The notes beneath the pieces were generated by a model that searched no databases, was not told the origin of the DNA, and was given only the letters and a program-made list of their open reading frames with translations. A stretch of 11,045 bases of DNA from MGIIa-K1 sp964577145 (GTDB lineage: Archaea > Thermoplasmatota > Poseidoniia > Poseidoniales > Poseidoniaceae): positions 1-11,045 of the forward strand of contig CAZNXM010000046.1 in NCBI GenBank assembly GCA_964577145.1, read 5' to 3'. Positions 1-7,900 of the stretch are shown here, one piece after another; position 1 is the stretch's first letter; the number at the start of each line of letters is the position of its first letter. The position numbers and the translations under genes are program-made.

Positions 1-1398
1 TCAGAGTTGATGAAGCGGCGAACGCATGAACTCTCTCAATAGAGTTGTAGCGTAGCTTCCAGATGGAAGAATGAATCTGAAGCGCAAGCAAGCACCTTCA
101 GGGTGCCACCTATCGCCTTCTTTGACTCCATCAGTCCACTTCTCACCCATGGTTTCCTCGCCAGCCTTAGGAACTGGCTCAACTTGGAATTCTGTGAATC
201 CGGTAACCAACGCCCTGCGGGTACCCTTGGTAGTTAGGCGGCGGATTCTCTCTACCTCCCAGTTAGCATCAGCCAAACCCATCTCTTCGATTACGGCTTG
301 CTCGATTTCTCCTGAAATGCCACTTGTCTTCTCGACTGTACCACCGGGTAATTGTCCTGTGACTGCAAGGCGCCCGAGTTCACAATTTCTTGCAATTCGA
401 GGTAGAGTGCGTGCATCTGTTCGAACTAGCGAAGATGTTTCGAGTTGGCCCGCATCATCGATACGCCCTACAAGGTCGCCATCTACTGGTGTTGCAAGCG
501 ATAGACCAGAATCTATTCTCGCCTTGATAGTCTTGTTGAATGCAACGCTTTGCAATGAGTGAACGGTCATGAGTTGGAGATTATTTGGTAGGTTGCGAAA
601 TGCTCCTACCCAATCATCGGGCTTTGCTACGATATGCTTGAGCATATCTCGCTCAAAGCCGAGCCATTCAGGGATGATGTCCAATGCTTCTGCAACTGCT
701 CCATTTTCTCGAATGAAGGAACGGAATGCTGCTACATTTGGCTTTTCAGAAAAACCTTCCATCCCGAGGTAAGCCATTACTGCGCCTTCAAAATCGCCAG
801 TGATCACATGGCGCCCAACTACAGGGGTCACAGGTCTACCCGCACCGAAGCGCTGAGGCCCAATCCAGTTAGGGAATAGGTTGGCCCCGACCGCTTCAGC
901 CATCTCCTTCTCGATGGATGCGACATTGGCCATAGCCTCGTCTTCAGTCATGGGGGAGCCATCAGCATGTGCACATCCCCTCGCTATAATCGTGAATCGG
1001 TTTCCCTTGTGATTTCCGAATCCGAGTTTTTGGTGGGTTCGGCCAAGGATTTCAATTTCGACATCAGGCATTGAAACTTGTGCGACCTTCTTTTGTGGAG
1101 CATCGATAACGAATGCCTGCTTTGTCACAGCCCTCTTATCCTTGGTTCCAGCGAAGAATATGCGATTGCGACTGATTCCACATGCCTTAGCTAAGCGGGA
1201 AATGAAGCGGTTGGTTTCCCAATTTGTGAGAGTGATGATTGCTACAGTGAATCTCCCCTTTGGGTCGAGGCTGATTTTGGATGAGATCTCTTCGACACGA
1301 AAATCCTGAATTCGGGCCTTGAGTACGCCACCAATGCCTTCAGCATCTACAGCATGGCCTACTAAACCAATCGCATCGGCGAGTTTATCACCGCTCAT
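1..1398 (-). CDS. truD: tRNA pseudouridine synthase TruD/Pus7 family
   Basis: A 465-residue protein, complete: its TGA stop occupies the first three bases of the window. TruD/Pus7 enzymes isomerise a uridine in tRNA (U13 in bacterial tRNA-Glu; archaeal and eukaryotic members have broader or different sites), so the exact target here is not known from sequence. Family hallmarks are all visible in order: the N-terminal KARIQDFRVEEI segment (27-38), the catalytic motif FFAGTKDKRAVTKQ (81-94) with D87 as the presumed nucleophile, the GFGNHKGNRFTIIAR strand (126-140), the NWIGPQRFGAGRPVTPVVG motif (177-195), and the C-terminal LPSGSYATTLLREFMR segment (444-459). The stretch between the last two contains the TRUD insertion domain. 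The length fits archaeal members and exceeds the roughly 350 residues of E. coli TruD. It lies 12 nt downstream of rpo11 on the same strand, so co-transcription is likely. The start ATG is preceded by GAGG overlapping the rpo11 stop, 10 nt away. Confidence 0.95.
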   Translation of the reverse strand: MSGDKLADAIGLVGHAVDAEGIGGVLKARIQDFRVEEISSKISLDPKGRFTVAIITLTNWETNRFISRLAKACGISRNRIFFAGTKDKRAVTKQAFVIDAPQKKVAQVSMPDVEIEILGRTHQKLGFGNHKGNRFTIIARGCAHADGSPMTEDEAMANVASIEKEMAEAVGANLFPNWIGPQRFGAGRPVTPVVGRHVITGDFEGAVMAYLGMEGFSEKPNVAAFRSFIRENGAVAEALDIIPEWLGFERDMLKHIVAKPDDWVGAFRNLPNNLQLMTVHSLQSVAFNKTIKARIDSGLSLATPVDGDLVGRIDDAGQLETSSLVRTDARTLPRIARNCELGRLAVTGQLPGGTVEKTSGISGEIEQAVIEEMGLADANWEVERIRRLTTKGTRRALVTGFTEFQVEPVPKAGEETMGEKWTDGVKEGDRWHPEGACLRFRFILPSGSYATTLLREFMRSPLHQL

Positions 1399-1413
1399 GA
1401 GGCAACAGCCTCA
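1398..1413 (-). promoter_or_regulatory. Inverted repeat spanning rpo11 stop, truD SD and truD start
   Basis: On the minus strand the junction reads TGAGGC-TGTT-GCCTCA, a perfect 6-bp inverted repeat with a 4-nt loop. The left arm holds the rpo11 TGA stop and the GAGG Shine-Dalgarno-like sequence. The right arm ends in the A of the truD ATG. Two further G-U pairs could extend the stem. In RNA this would hide the ribosome-binding site and part of the start codon until a ribosome finishing rpo11 opens it, which would couple translation of the two genes. The geometry is seen directly; the coupling function is inferred and the stem is short. Confidence 0.4.
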
Positions 1414-1668
1414 CAGATTGAGTGCGCCGAATTCGCCAGAAATTTCTGCGACAAGACCCTTGAGGATCTTTGCGGCGTCCTTATTCTTATTTGTGCGAAT
1501 GAACATCTCTGGTTCATCAAGGTCGGGATGACCTGGGAAGAAGTTTGCATAATCCACATCCTTGTGGTCATTCAACCTAACACGTAGGACCTGAAGACTT
1601 GTGTGTGATTCGCCGATAAATCGAACTCGAAGTTCGTTCTTGTCGTTAGTGAGCACCTTGACAGGCAT
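1411..1668 (-). CDS. rpo11: DNA-directed RNA polymerase subunit Rpo11 (RpoL)
   Basis: This is the small archaeal RNA polymerase subunit that pairs with Rpo3 to form the assembly platform equivalent to the bacterial alpha dimer (Rpb11 and AC19 in eukaryotes). The 85-residue protein carries the family signatures: the GESHTSLQVLRVRL segment (19-32), where most relatives have GE-HT-LN-L, and GHPDLDEPEMFIRT (56-69), the strongly conserved HPL-DEP-F-I-T region, followed by a C-terminal amphipathic helix. An ATG 33 nt upstream (position 1701) would add 11 residues, MNAGHDGGSFP. I chose the internal ATG at 1668 because family members begin directly with the first beta strand (here MPVKVL). No clear Shine-Dalgarno precedes either ATG, so a short leader or leaderless transcript is likely. 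It is the first gene of the unit with truD. Confidence 0.93.
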   Translation of the reverse strand: MPVKVLTNDKNELRVRFIGESHTSLQVLRVRLNDHKDVDYANFFPGHPDLDEPEMFIRTNKNKDAAKILKGLVAEISGEFGALNL

Positions 1669-1764
1669 GGGGAACGAGCCGCCGTCATGCCCCGCGTTCA
1701 TGAACCTTTGGCAGAGAATAATCTCTTACCGCCCTACGGGCGGGGTTGAAAAATCATTACCAGA
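1669..1764. promoter_or_regulatory. Divergent intergenic region between rpo11 and the MMPL gene
   Basis: This 96-bp region must hold the promoters for both directions. Two AT-rich patches stand out. One lies around 1714-1726 (GAGATTATTCTCT on the minus strand), at a suitable distance to give rpo11 a short leader. The other lies around 1746-1758 (TTGAAAAATCATT on the plus strand). Neither is a textbook archaeal TATA box. The second sits only about 10-20 nt before the 1765 ATG, which is too close for a typical archaeal TATA-to-start distance and raises the chance that the MMPL gene starts downstream of 1765. A GC palindrome lies between the two patches. Confidence 0.35.
1729..1743. repeat. Short GC-rich palindrome
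   Basis: CCGCCC-TAC-GGGCGG is a perfect 6-bp inverted repeat with a 3-nt spacer. It sits between the two divergent promoter-like patches, so it could be a regulator-binding site or simply a GC-rich hairpin. There is no T-run beside it, so it is not a convincing terminator. Confidence 0.4.
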
Positions 1765-4386
1765 ATGATTTACGCACCTGTCTTGCTTAACTACTCCGTT
1801 AGGCTCGCAAGCATCGTGACAGGTTCAATTCTTGAGGAGAAATTGCGTGGATACGCAAGCCTCTATCGCAAGGTATCGTGGCCTGTGCTCATCTTATCGG
1901 TCATCATTACCGCCGGACTGGTAGTTGATTTAGCCGTGGTAGATACCCCTACCTTCCACACAGACCTCGCTGACTTCGCTCCGGATTCGGAGAATGCTGA
2001 AGCACATGACCGTATCAGCGAGCACTTCTCAAACGAAACTCGTCCAATGTTCATTCATGTGACTCGGGATGATGGAGGCAATGTTTTGGACATGGCATCG
2101 CTCAATTTAATGGATTCACATCTTGAGTCCATGCAGTTGGAGAGCGAAAATAGGCAAGGCATAGTTGTCAATTGGATTACTGCACCTTCGATCCTTCAAC
2201 TAGCACTCGACGAAGAGGCAGATGGTCGTGACCTCTCTTTGGTACAAACGTGGGAGGAGATGATCGACCTCACCATCGATGTGAATGAGACCGACTGTCC
2301 TGGTGATGTAGGCAAACAGAAAGAAGTTGCAGAATTTATCCTCGACGGGATGTTGCACAAGGAATTCGATGGCTCGGAAATGTGCTTATGGATTCAGTCT
2401 AATGGTGCTGAAGGCTCACCTTCAGTCTCGGCAATATCTACTCTATGGATCTTAGAAATAGACCCAAACCTTCCACCTGAGCAGCGCAAAGTGAAACAGG
2501 ATGAGTTGCGAGAAATTTTTGCAGATTTGTCAGCGAATTCGGATTTGGAATACGGCGTTGCATCCCTTGATTTGATTAGCCATGATATCGATGAAGGAAC
2601 CTTCGATAATCTTGCTACATTGATTCTACTTGCTATGGTCGTAGTAGTTGTTCTACTCGCAGTTGCATTCCGTAGTATCAAAGGTGTCGTATTCCCTCTT
2701 GCAGGTCTTTCCTTTGCATTGATTTGGACTTACGGAACCCTCAATGTATTCGGAGCTAGATTTACTGCACTAGAAGTGGCAGTTGCTCCTTTAGTTCTCG
2801 GTTTAGGAATTGACTATTCCATTCATTTACAACGGCGTTATTCTGTTATCAGAGAAGAGATTGAAGATGCTGCAGAAGCCTGGCTAACCGCTTGTGCTAG
2901 ACTTTCTACCCCACTTGGACTTGCAGTGATTACAACAGTTGCCGCATTCCTTGCGAACATCATTTCGCCTTTGCCTCCACTCGAAACTTTTGGTATTGCA
3001 CTTGCACTTGGAGTGATTAGCGCTTTCATCAATGCTACAATCGTAGTCGGTGCTCTTCACATTGTACTTGACAAAGTGATTCCAGAAACTGGAAGCACAC
3101 CGCTTCGCTTGCCTCGGCTATCTAAGAAATTGGTAGATCTGCAGCGAACTCAACAGGCTGCAGTCTTCATCATTGCACTGGTTGTGAGTGGAGCATCTAT
3201 CATTGGCGCCATGGGTTTGGAAACCGAATTTGATTTGGGAGATTTCCTCGACGAAGATATGGAGATAATGCAAGTTCGGGGTGAATTAGATAATTCATAT
3301 GAAAGTGCAGGATGGAAGTTAATTTACATTGAAATGGAACCGGTCTCTGATGCAGATTCTATTGGCAATGATGCAATTCTGCTCAATGAGTTGCGAAAGT
3401 TACACTCAAATTTGGCTAATAATCACGATGTTGTTGGCGGTGGCTCTTCAGATTCTTCACCATCGTATGAAGGTCCATACAAGGTGATGTATGATGCAGT
3501 AGATAACGACCCTCAATTCGGTGAAAGTTATGGTTTAGTTATCCAGAATGGTGGTTTGAGGAGTAATTCTGGTGCCTTGGATCTGACAGGTGCATTCGTT
3601 TTGCTTTCTGTAAATGACACGGTTGCCGACCCCTTCACAGGGGAGTCTTGGGCAGAGCGAGTTGAATCCACGGTCCACCTAGTAGATGGTGCCATTGTTC
3701 ACACTAGAACCGAAGTACGAGTGGATGCTTCTACCTCCTCTGAATCTTCAAGAGTCGTTACAGACTTTGAGGAGATGGTAGGTAAGGCTGATGCAGATGA
3801 TGGCCGAATGCGCTCCAATCTTGCTGATGATGCGCGAATTTACATCACAGGAGACTTGGTTGCTTTGCAATATGTACTAGATGGTTTGAACGCTAGTCAA
3901 TTATCATCCACTGCGATTTCATTTGCAGTTTCCTTCTGTGTCTTATTCATCTTGACACGGCGAATTGTACCCGCTGGAATCGTTCTAACGCCGGTTATTC
4001 TCGCCACACTTTGGGTTGTTGGGTCAATGGTATTGCTCGGTCTCAAATGGAATGTTCTAACGGTGATGGTTACTGCGTTATCACTCGGTATTGGAATTGA
4101 TTATTCCATCCATATGTGGCGTAGATTTGAGGCTGAACGACTCAAAAATGATGAACCGTGGAAAGCTCTCGAAGAAACGGTCTCGACAACAGGTATTGCA
4201 CTCGTATTATCGGCTGGAACTACTGCGCTTGGTTTCCTTGTGCTACTGTTTTCACCAATGCCGGTTGTTCAGCAATTTGGATTGGTAACGGCACTAACCG
4301 TCACATTCTCACTTGGCCTGACAGTTGTCGTGATGCCAGTGCTTCTGATAATGGCTGAAAACCAATCAGGAACTAGCGGTAAGTGA
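1765..4386 (+). CDS. RND superfamily MMPL/HAE3-type membrane protein
   Basis: An 873-residue integral membrane protein with the two-fold repeat of the RND superfamily. Each half has one TM helix, a large extracytoplasmic domain, then a cluster of five TM helices. Half 1: TM around 40-58, soluble domain about 60-280, TMs about 282-437. Half 2: TM about 465-484, soluble domain about 486-705, TMs about 713-864. Both halves carry the MMPL-type intramembrane motif: GLGIDYSIHLQRR (346-358, D350 Y351) and GIGIDYSIHMWRR (775-787, D779 Y780). Asp-Tyr pairs of this kind relay protons in MmpL-type transporters. The matching segments 383-416 and 810-845 (each with a SPLP/SPMP turn) confirm the internal duplication. 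C178 and C207 in the first soluble domain could form a disulfide. Probable job: proton-driven export or movement of a lipid or other hydrophobic compound; the substrate cannot be read from sequence. Possible alternative starts are GTG 1816 and TTG 1843 (GAGGAG 3 nt upstream), which would remove 17 or 26 residues before TM1. The 3' end overlaps the convergent DUF2240 gene. Confidence 0.9.
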   Translation: MIYAPVLLNYSVRLASIVTGSILEEKLRGYASLYRKVSWPVLILSVIITAGLVVDLAVVDTPTFHTDLADFAPDSENAEAHDRISEHFSNETRPMFIHVTRDDGGNVLDMASLNLMDSHLESMQLESENRQGIVVNWITAPSILQLALDEEADGRDLSLVQTWEEMIDLTIDVNETDCPGDVGKQKEVAEFILDGMLHKEFDGSEMCLWIQSNGAEGSPSVSAISTLWILEIDPNLPPEQRKVKQDELREIFADLSANSDLEYGVASLDLISHDIDEGTFDNLATLILLAMVVVVVLLAVAFRSIKGVVFPLAGLSFALIWTYGTLNVFGARFTALEVAVAPLVLGLGIDYSIHLQRRYSVIREEIEDAAEAWLTACARLSTPLGLAVITTVAAFLANIISPLPPLETFGIALALGVISAFINATIVVGALHIVLDKVIPETGSTPLRLPRLSKKLVDLQRTQQAAVFIIALVVSGASIIGAMGLETEFDLGDFLDEDMEIMQVRGELDNSYESAGWKLIYIEMEPVSDADSIGNDAILLNELRKLHSNLANNHDVVGGGSSDSSPSYEGPYKVMYDAVDNDPQFGESYGLVIQNGGLRSNSGALDLTGAFVLLSVNDTVADPFTGESWAERVESTVHLVDGAIVHTRTEVRVDASTSSESSRVVTDFEEMVGKADADDGRMRSNLADDARIYITGDLVALQYVLDGLNASQLSSTAISFAVSFCVLFILTRRIVPAGIVLTPVILATLWVVGSMVLLGLKWNVLTVMVTALSLGIGIDYSIHMWRRFEAERLKNDEPWKALEETVSTTGIALVLSAGTTALGFLVLLFSPMPVVQQFGLVTALTVTFSLGLTVVVMPVLLIMAENQSGTSGK

Positions 4387-4911
4387 ATCGATTATCGCAC
4401 CCATCTCAAGTCCTTGCTCTCTACTAACTAGGCAGAGTGCTAGCCAAGTTGTACAGTGTCTAAGCGCCGAAACTTTGCGGTCTGCTCGACGTGCAACCTC
4501 AACTTTGTCAAGGCCCGATTGGGCAGAAATGAATCTGATCAATCTCTTCTCAAGTCGCGACCTTGGGTCTGGAGCGACCTCACGTATTACCGGTGTCTCG
4601 ACAGTTTCCACCACTTCTGGTGAAACTTGGGCACCATCGTGAACGGCTGGTGCGGTTAGCCTAGAAGGACGAGGTTGCCAACCAAGTGGTGCATTTACAC
4701 CCCGAATGTCACAATTTGGTTTGAGAAGTCCATTGTCTTCCTTTAGCCATCCGGCAAAGGTCAGAGCGGTAATTGCATCATGAGCAGTATCGGTATTCAT
4801 CCAATCCATATCGAAGACTAGCACTCTTTCCAAATCATCTGGGCTAAGAGCATCTTCACTTCTAAAACAAATAGCGAGGACTCTACGAATATCCTCGACA
4901 TCACTGTTCAA
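4366..4911 (-). CDS. DUF2240 family protein, TTG start
   Basis: A 181-residue soluble protein that I recognise as DUF2240, an archaeal family of unknown function. The recognisable part is residues 22-80: LSPDDLERVLVFDMDWM, a helical AITALTFAGWLKED segment resembling a winged helix-turn-helix, then NGLLKPNCDIRGVNAPLGWQP, which matches the family pattern of 'W-D-A---I--A---GLL------L-P-FD---V-IPLGF-P'. Residues 81-114 form a Val/Glu/Pro-rich linker, and 117-179 form a helical C-terminal domain containing RSRLEKRLIRFI and a Cys pair (C143, C150). There are no membrane segments. The start is TTG at 4911, immediately after the TGA of the kelch gene (TGATTG); a GGTGG about 8 nt upstream may be its Shine-Dalgarno. 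No other in-frame start fits without losing the N-terminal helix. The arrangement points to translational coupling with the surface-protein gene. A nucleic-acid-binding role is only a guess from the fold impression. Confidence 0.8.
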   Translation of the reverse strand: MNSDVEDIRRVLAICFRSEDALSPDDLERVLVFDMDWMNTDTAHDAITALTFAGWLKEDNGLLKPNCDIRGVNAPLGWQPRPSRLTAPAVHDGAQVSPEVVETVETPVIREVAPDPRSRLEKRLIRFISAQSGLDKVEVARRADRKVSALRHCTTWLALCLVSREQGLEMGAIIDSLTASS

Positions 4912-7900
4912 TCATTCCACCACCCTGGTGAACGATCCATCTTCTTCCAACTTCCACTTACCATCAGATTCAGTGAGATAGAATGTTCCTTCAGCGAGGT
5001 ATTCGTATTCACCACCATGTGGTAATTCAGCAAATGTCGGCACAGAATCGCCATATTCATCCGCCCTACCAGGAAGGGAATCAAGGCTTAGCGCTGCCAT
5101 AGCAGCACTAACATCAGCTGTTGGTGCATCAACGGGAATATTTGCAGGCTTATCCTTTGGAATCGCAGGCGGAGGTCCCTTCTTCTTGGGTCCAGCGCCA
5201 AGCGGAGGTCCCTTTCTTCGCATGTCTTTTGGTTGTGACTCTTGCTTACTTGCACTTGCAAGTTCACTCGTGCCACGGCCTTTGAAAATAACAGCTAGCG
5301 CAAGAATAACGATTGCACCGATGCCCCCAGCGATATAGGCTGTAAGACTGATTTCATCAGGGACCATGTATGATTTGCTGAAACTATTATCGTCTTCATC
5401 CAATTCCCAAATTGTATTATTATAATCAACGTGGACTTCGAGAATCCAGTCCCCTTCAGGTACTGTGACAGATGCTCGCTTATTTTGTCCAGCATTGCTC
5501 TTCATTGAACCAATTGTAAACTTCCCTACTAGTTCTACTCCTTCACTTGAATTGGTGTGAATTGTTATGTCGAAAGGAACCCATATGTCCTCACCGGTAT
5601 TGACTACCGATATCTCAAGGCGAAGTGAACTTCCAGCCGTTGAGTCACCTGTGATTTTCACTTCCTTTAGTGAGAGATTTGGCCCGATACTATTCAGTGG
5701 AAGTGATAGCCATGGGTCGTCTACAGTATTGTCCGTAGTACCTACTAATTCCCAACCGGAGTCATCGATACCAGTTGCCCAGCAGTCAATTCGTGCTTCA
5801 GGAGAGAGTTTTGAAGGGTCTCCACTCGCACTGAAATCAAAGGTATAGGAAAACAATATTTTACCTTGGAATTCGACCGAAGGTGGCTTGGATATAGAAA
5901 TTGGCTCCCATGAAATTTCCGTAGAAATTATCTGACAGGTGAGGGTCAAATCCCCATTCCAACCATCGTCTTCAACGATGTTGATTCCGATTCCTATATC
6001 GGAAAGATGGAAGCGAGAGAATTCCTCAGCATTAGAATCAAGGATTTCTGGAGCCATGGCGTCGACATGGAATATTGGTGGTTCGTGTAATGCTAGAGTA
6101 CTTGTCTCCAATGGGTCCATTATTGCAATGTCGAAATCCAATTGCCCTCCTGTACTAGGCATTGGTATTATTCCATCTAATACTCCGTCGATTACTGTAA
6201 CTGTCGAACCACCAGACCAATAATCACCCTGTAAGGTACCCCACCATCGTAGATTCACTTCACCATTGTATGGCTGATTTGAGGTTGTGTGTTGCATTAT
6301 GCCAGTCAGACGTAATTCATCACCGGTCCTAACAAGGCTCTCAGGTACGATTGGCCCAATTACTACACCACTGATATCCTCAAGAGATTCTACAGTGACA
6401 GTGAATTCATTACTGAAGCGCCACATCTCTGTGAATGAGGTACGAGTTCTACCATCAATATCGTCGATGACGACCTCAACAACGCCAATTTCGAGTAAAG
6501 AGGAGTCGATTAACCATCCCGCAATAAGCTCGACTTCTAGACTCATGATGTCGCCAACAATCGAATGAGTACAACTGATTCTTGCTGCATCAAGTCGATC
6601 ATCAAGGACAAAACATGAACCATCATTTGTTGTAAATCGAACTCCGAATTCATCATCTCCACCGAGTTCAATTCGAATTTCAGTAATATCGGAAATTGCG
6701 TTATCATCACTCATTTCAATCGTCCAAGAGATGCTCCTTTCAACTTCCCAAAGCCTGTCAGCACCTTCATCACTAATCGATTCGACTACACCATTCCGAG
6801 GGGCTCTTGTTTCCCAGAAAATCTCTCCAAGTGTAATTGCCTCCCCCACGAGGTCCTCTCCAACGATTCGGAGTTTTACGAAATCGTGGTCGGCATTGGC
6901 AACGTCAGATTGCGTTAGATTCAGCCACCAAAGTGTGCCATTATTTTCCATTGTATGATTTACTAAAATGAATTCTGCGGATTGAGCAAGACCGTCAGGT
7001 ACTGAGCCATCTATGCCATCAGTTAGGCCCTGGACCCACATTTCGATAACAATATCTTCTGAAATAAATCCTGAAGTATCTGCAAAGAGCAATGAAATTT
7101 CCCTATCCTCTTCGGTATTGACATATGAGCCATTTGCAGGTATAGATTCTATCAATACCGGCGCATCATTATCTAGGGTTATCCATGAGGAATTTGAATT
7201 CTCAATAATTGTGAATGGTTGGTCACTACGTGCTTCTAAGGAGATATCAACTCTACCAGATATATCGGTTGGTAATGGGTGAGAAATCGTATTCTCGATA
7301 CCATTTGTCAATGGAATCCATGCTGTCGTTTCATTGAGCCACTGAATGTTTGAATCATCTCCGGCTACAATGCCCTGGTATGTGAAAGTCAATCGAGATT
7401 GTACTTCACCACTAGAGAGTTCGTATCCGGTAGTGAGGAATGTGTGATTTAGGACGACATCGATATCGACTCCACCTGCAATCGCACCACTGGAATTAAC
7501 TGGATTCAGATCAATAATCTCTACGTGTACCTCACGATTAATTTCCATCACATCTGGATGATTGAATACAGTAATTGCTGCACCTGAGGTTCCAGCCCGG
7601 GAGCAAATATTGGAAATCCCAATTAAGTCGCCGAAGTATAGATTCCAAGTGATTTTGGTATTGCCAAGAGTTTGATTAACAATATTGCCACCGACCGCTC
7701 CTAGGAATAGCCCTTGAGTATCACTTTCGGAATAACTAGTACCATCAAAGGAAATTGTGGACCATGGTCCATTTACTGAGCCTGATGAGTCACAGGATGC
7801 GAATTGGATATACATCTCTCCCGATTCTGAAAGATGGTGCTGAGTGGTAATTACCAACCCAGCACCTCTTGGATTAATCGTGCTCATCAAGTTACCATCA

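Noticed and set aside
71..562. 163-aa open frame on the plus strand
   Set aside because: It is antisense to truD, which has all family motifs; the Ser/Pro/Arg-rich translation is typical of a shadow frame.
4366..4386. Convergent 21-bp overlap of the MMPL and DUF2240 genes as a frameshift or assembly fault
   Set aside because: Both proteins end at natural positions for their families; short tail-to-tail overlaps are common in compact archaeal genomes.
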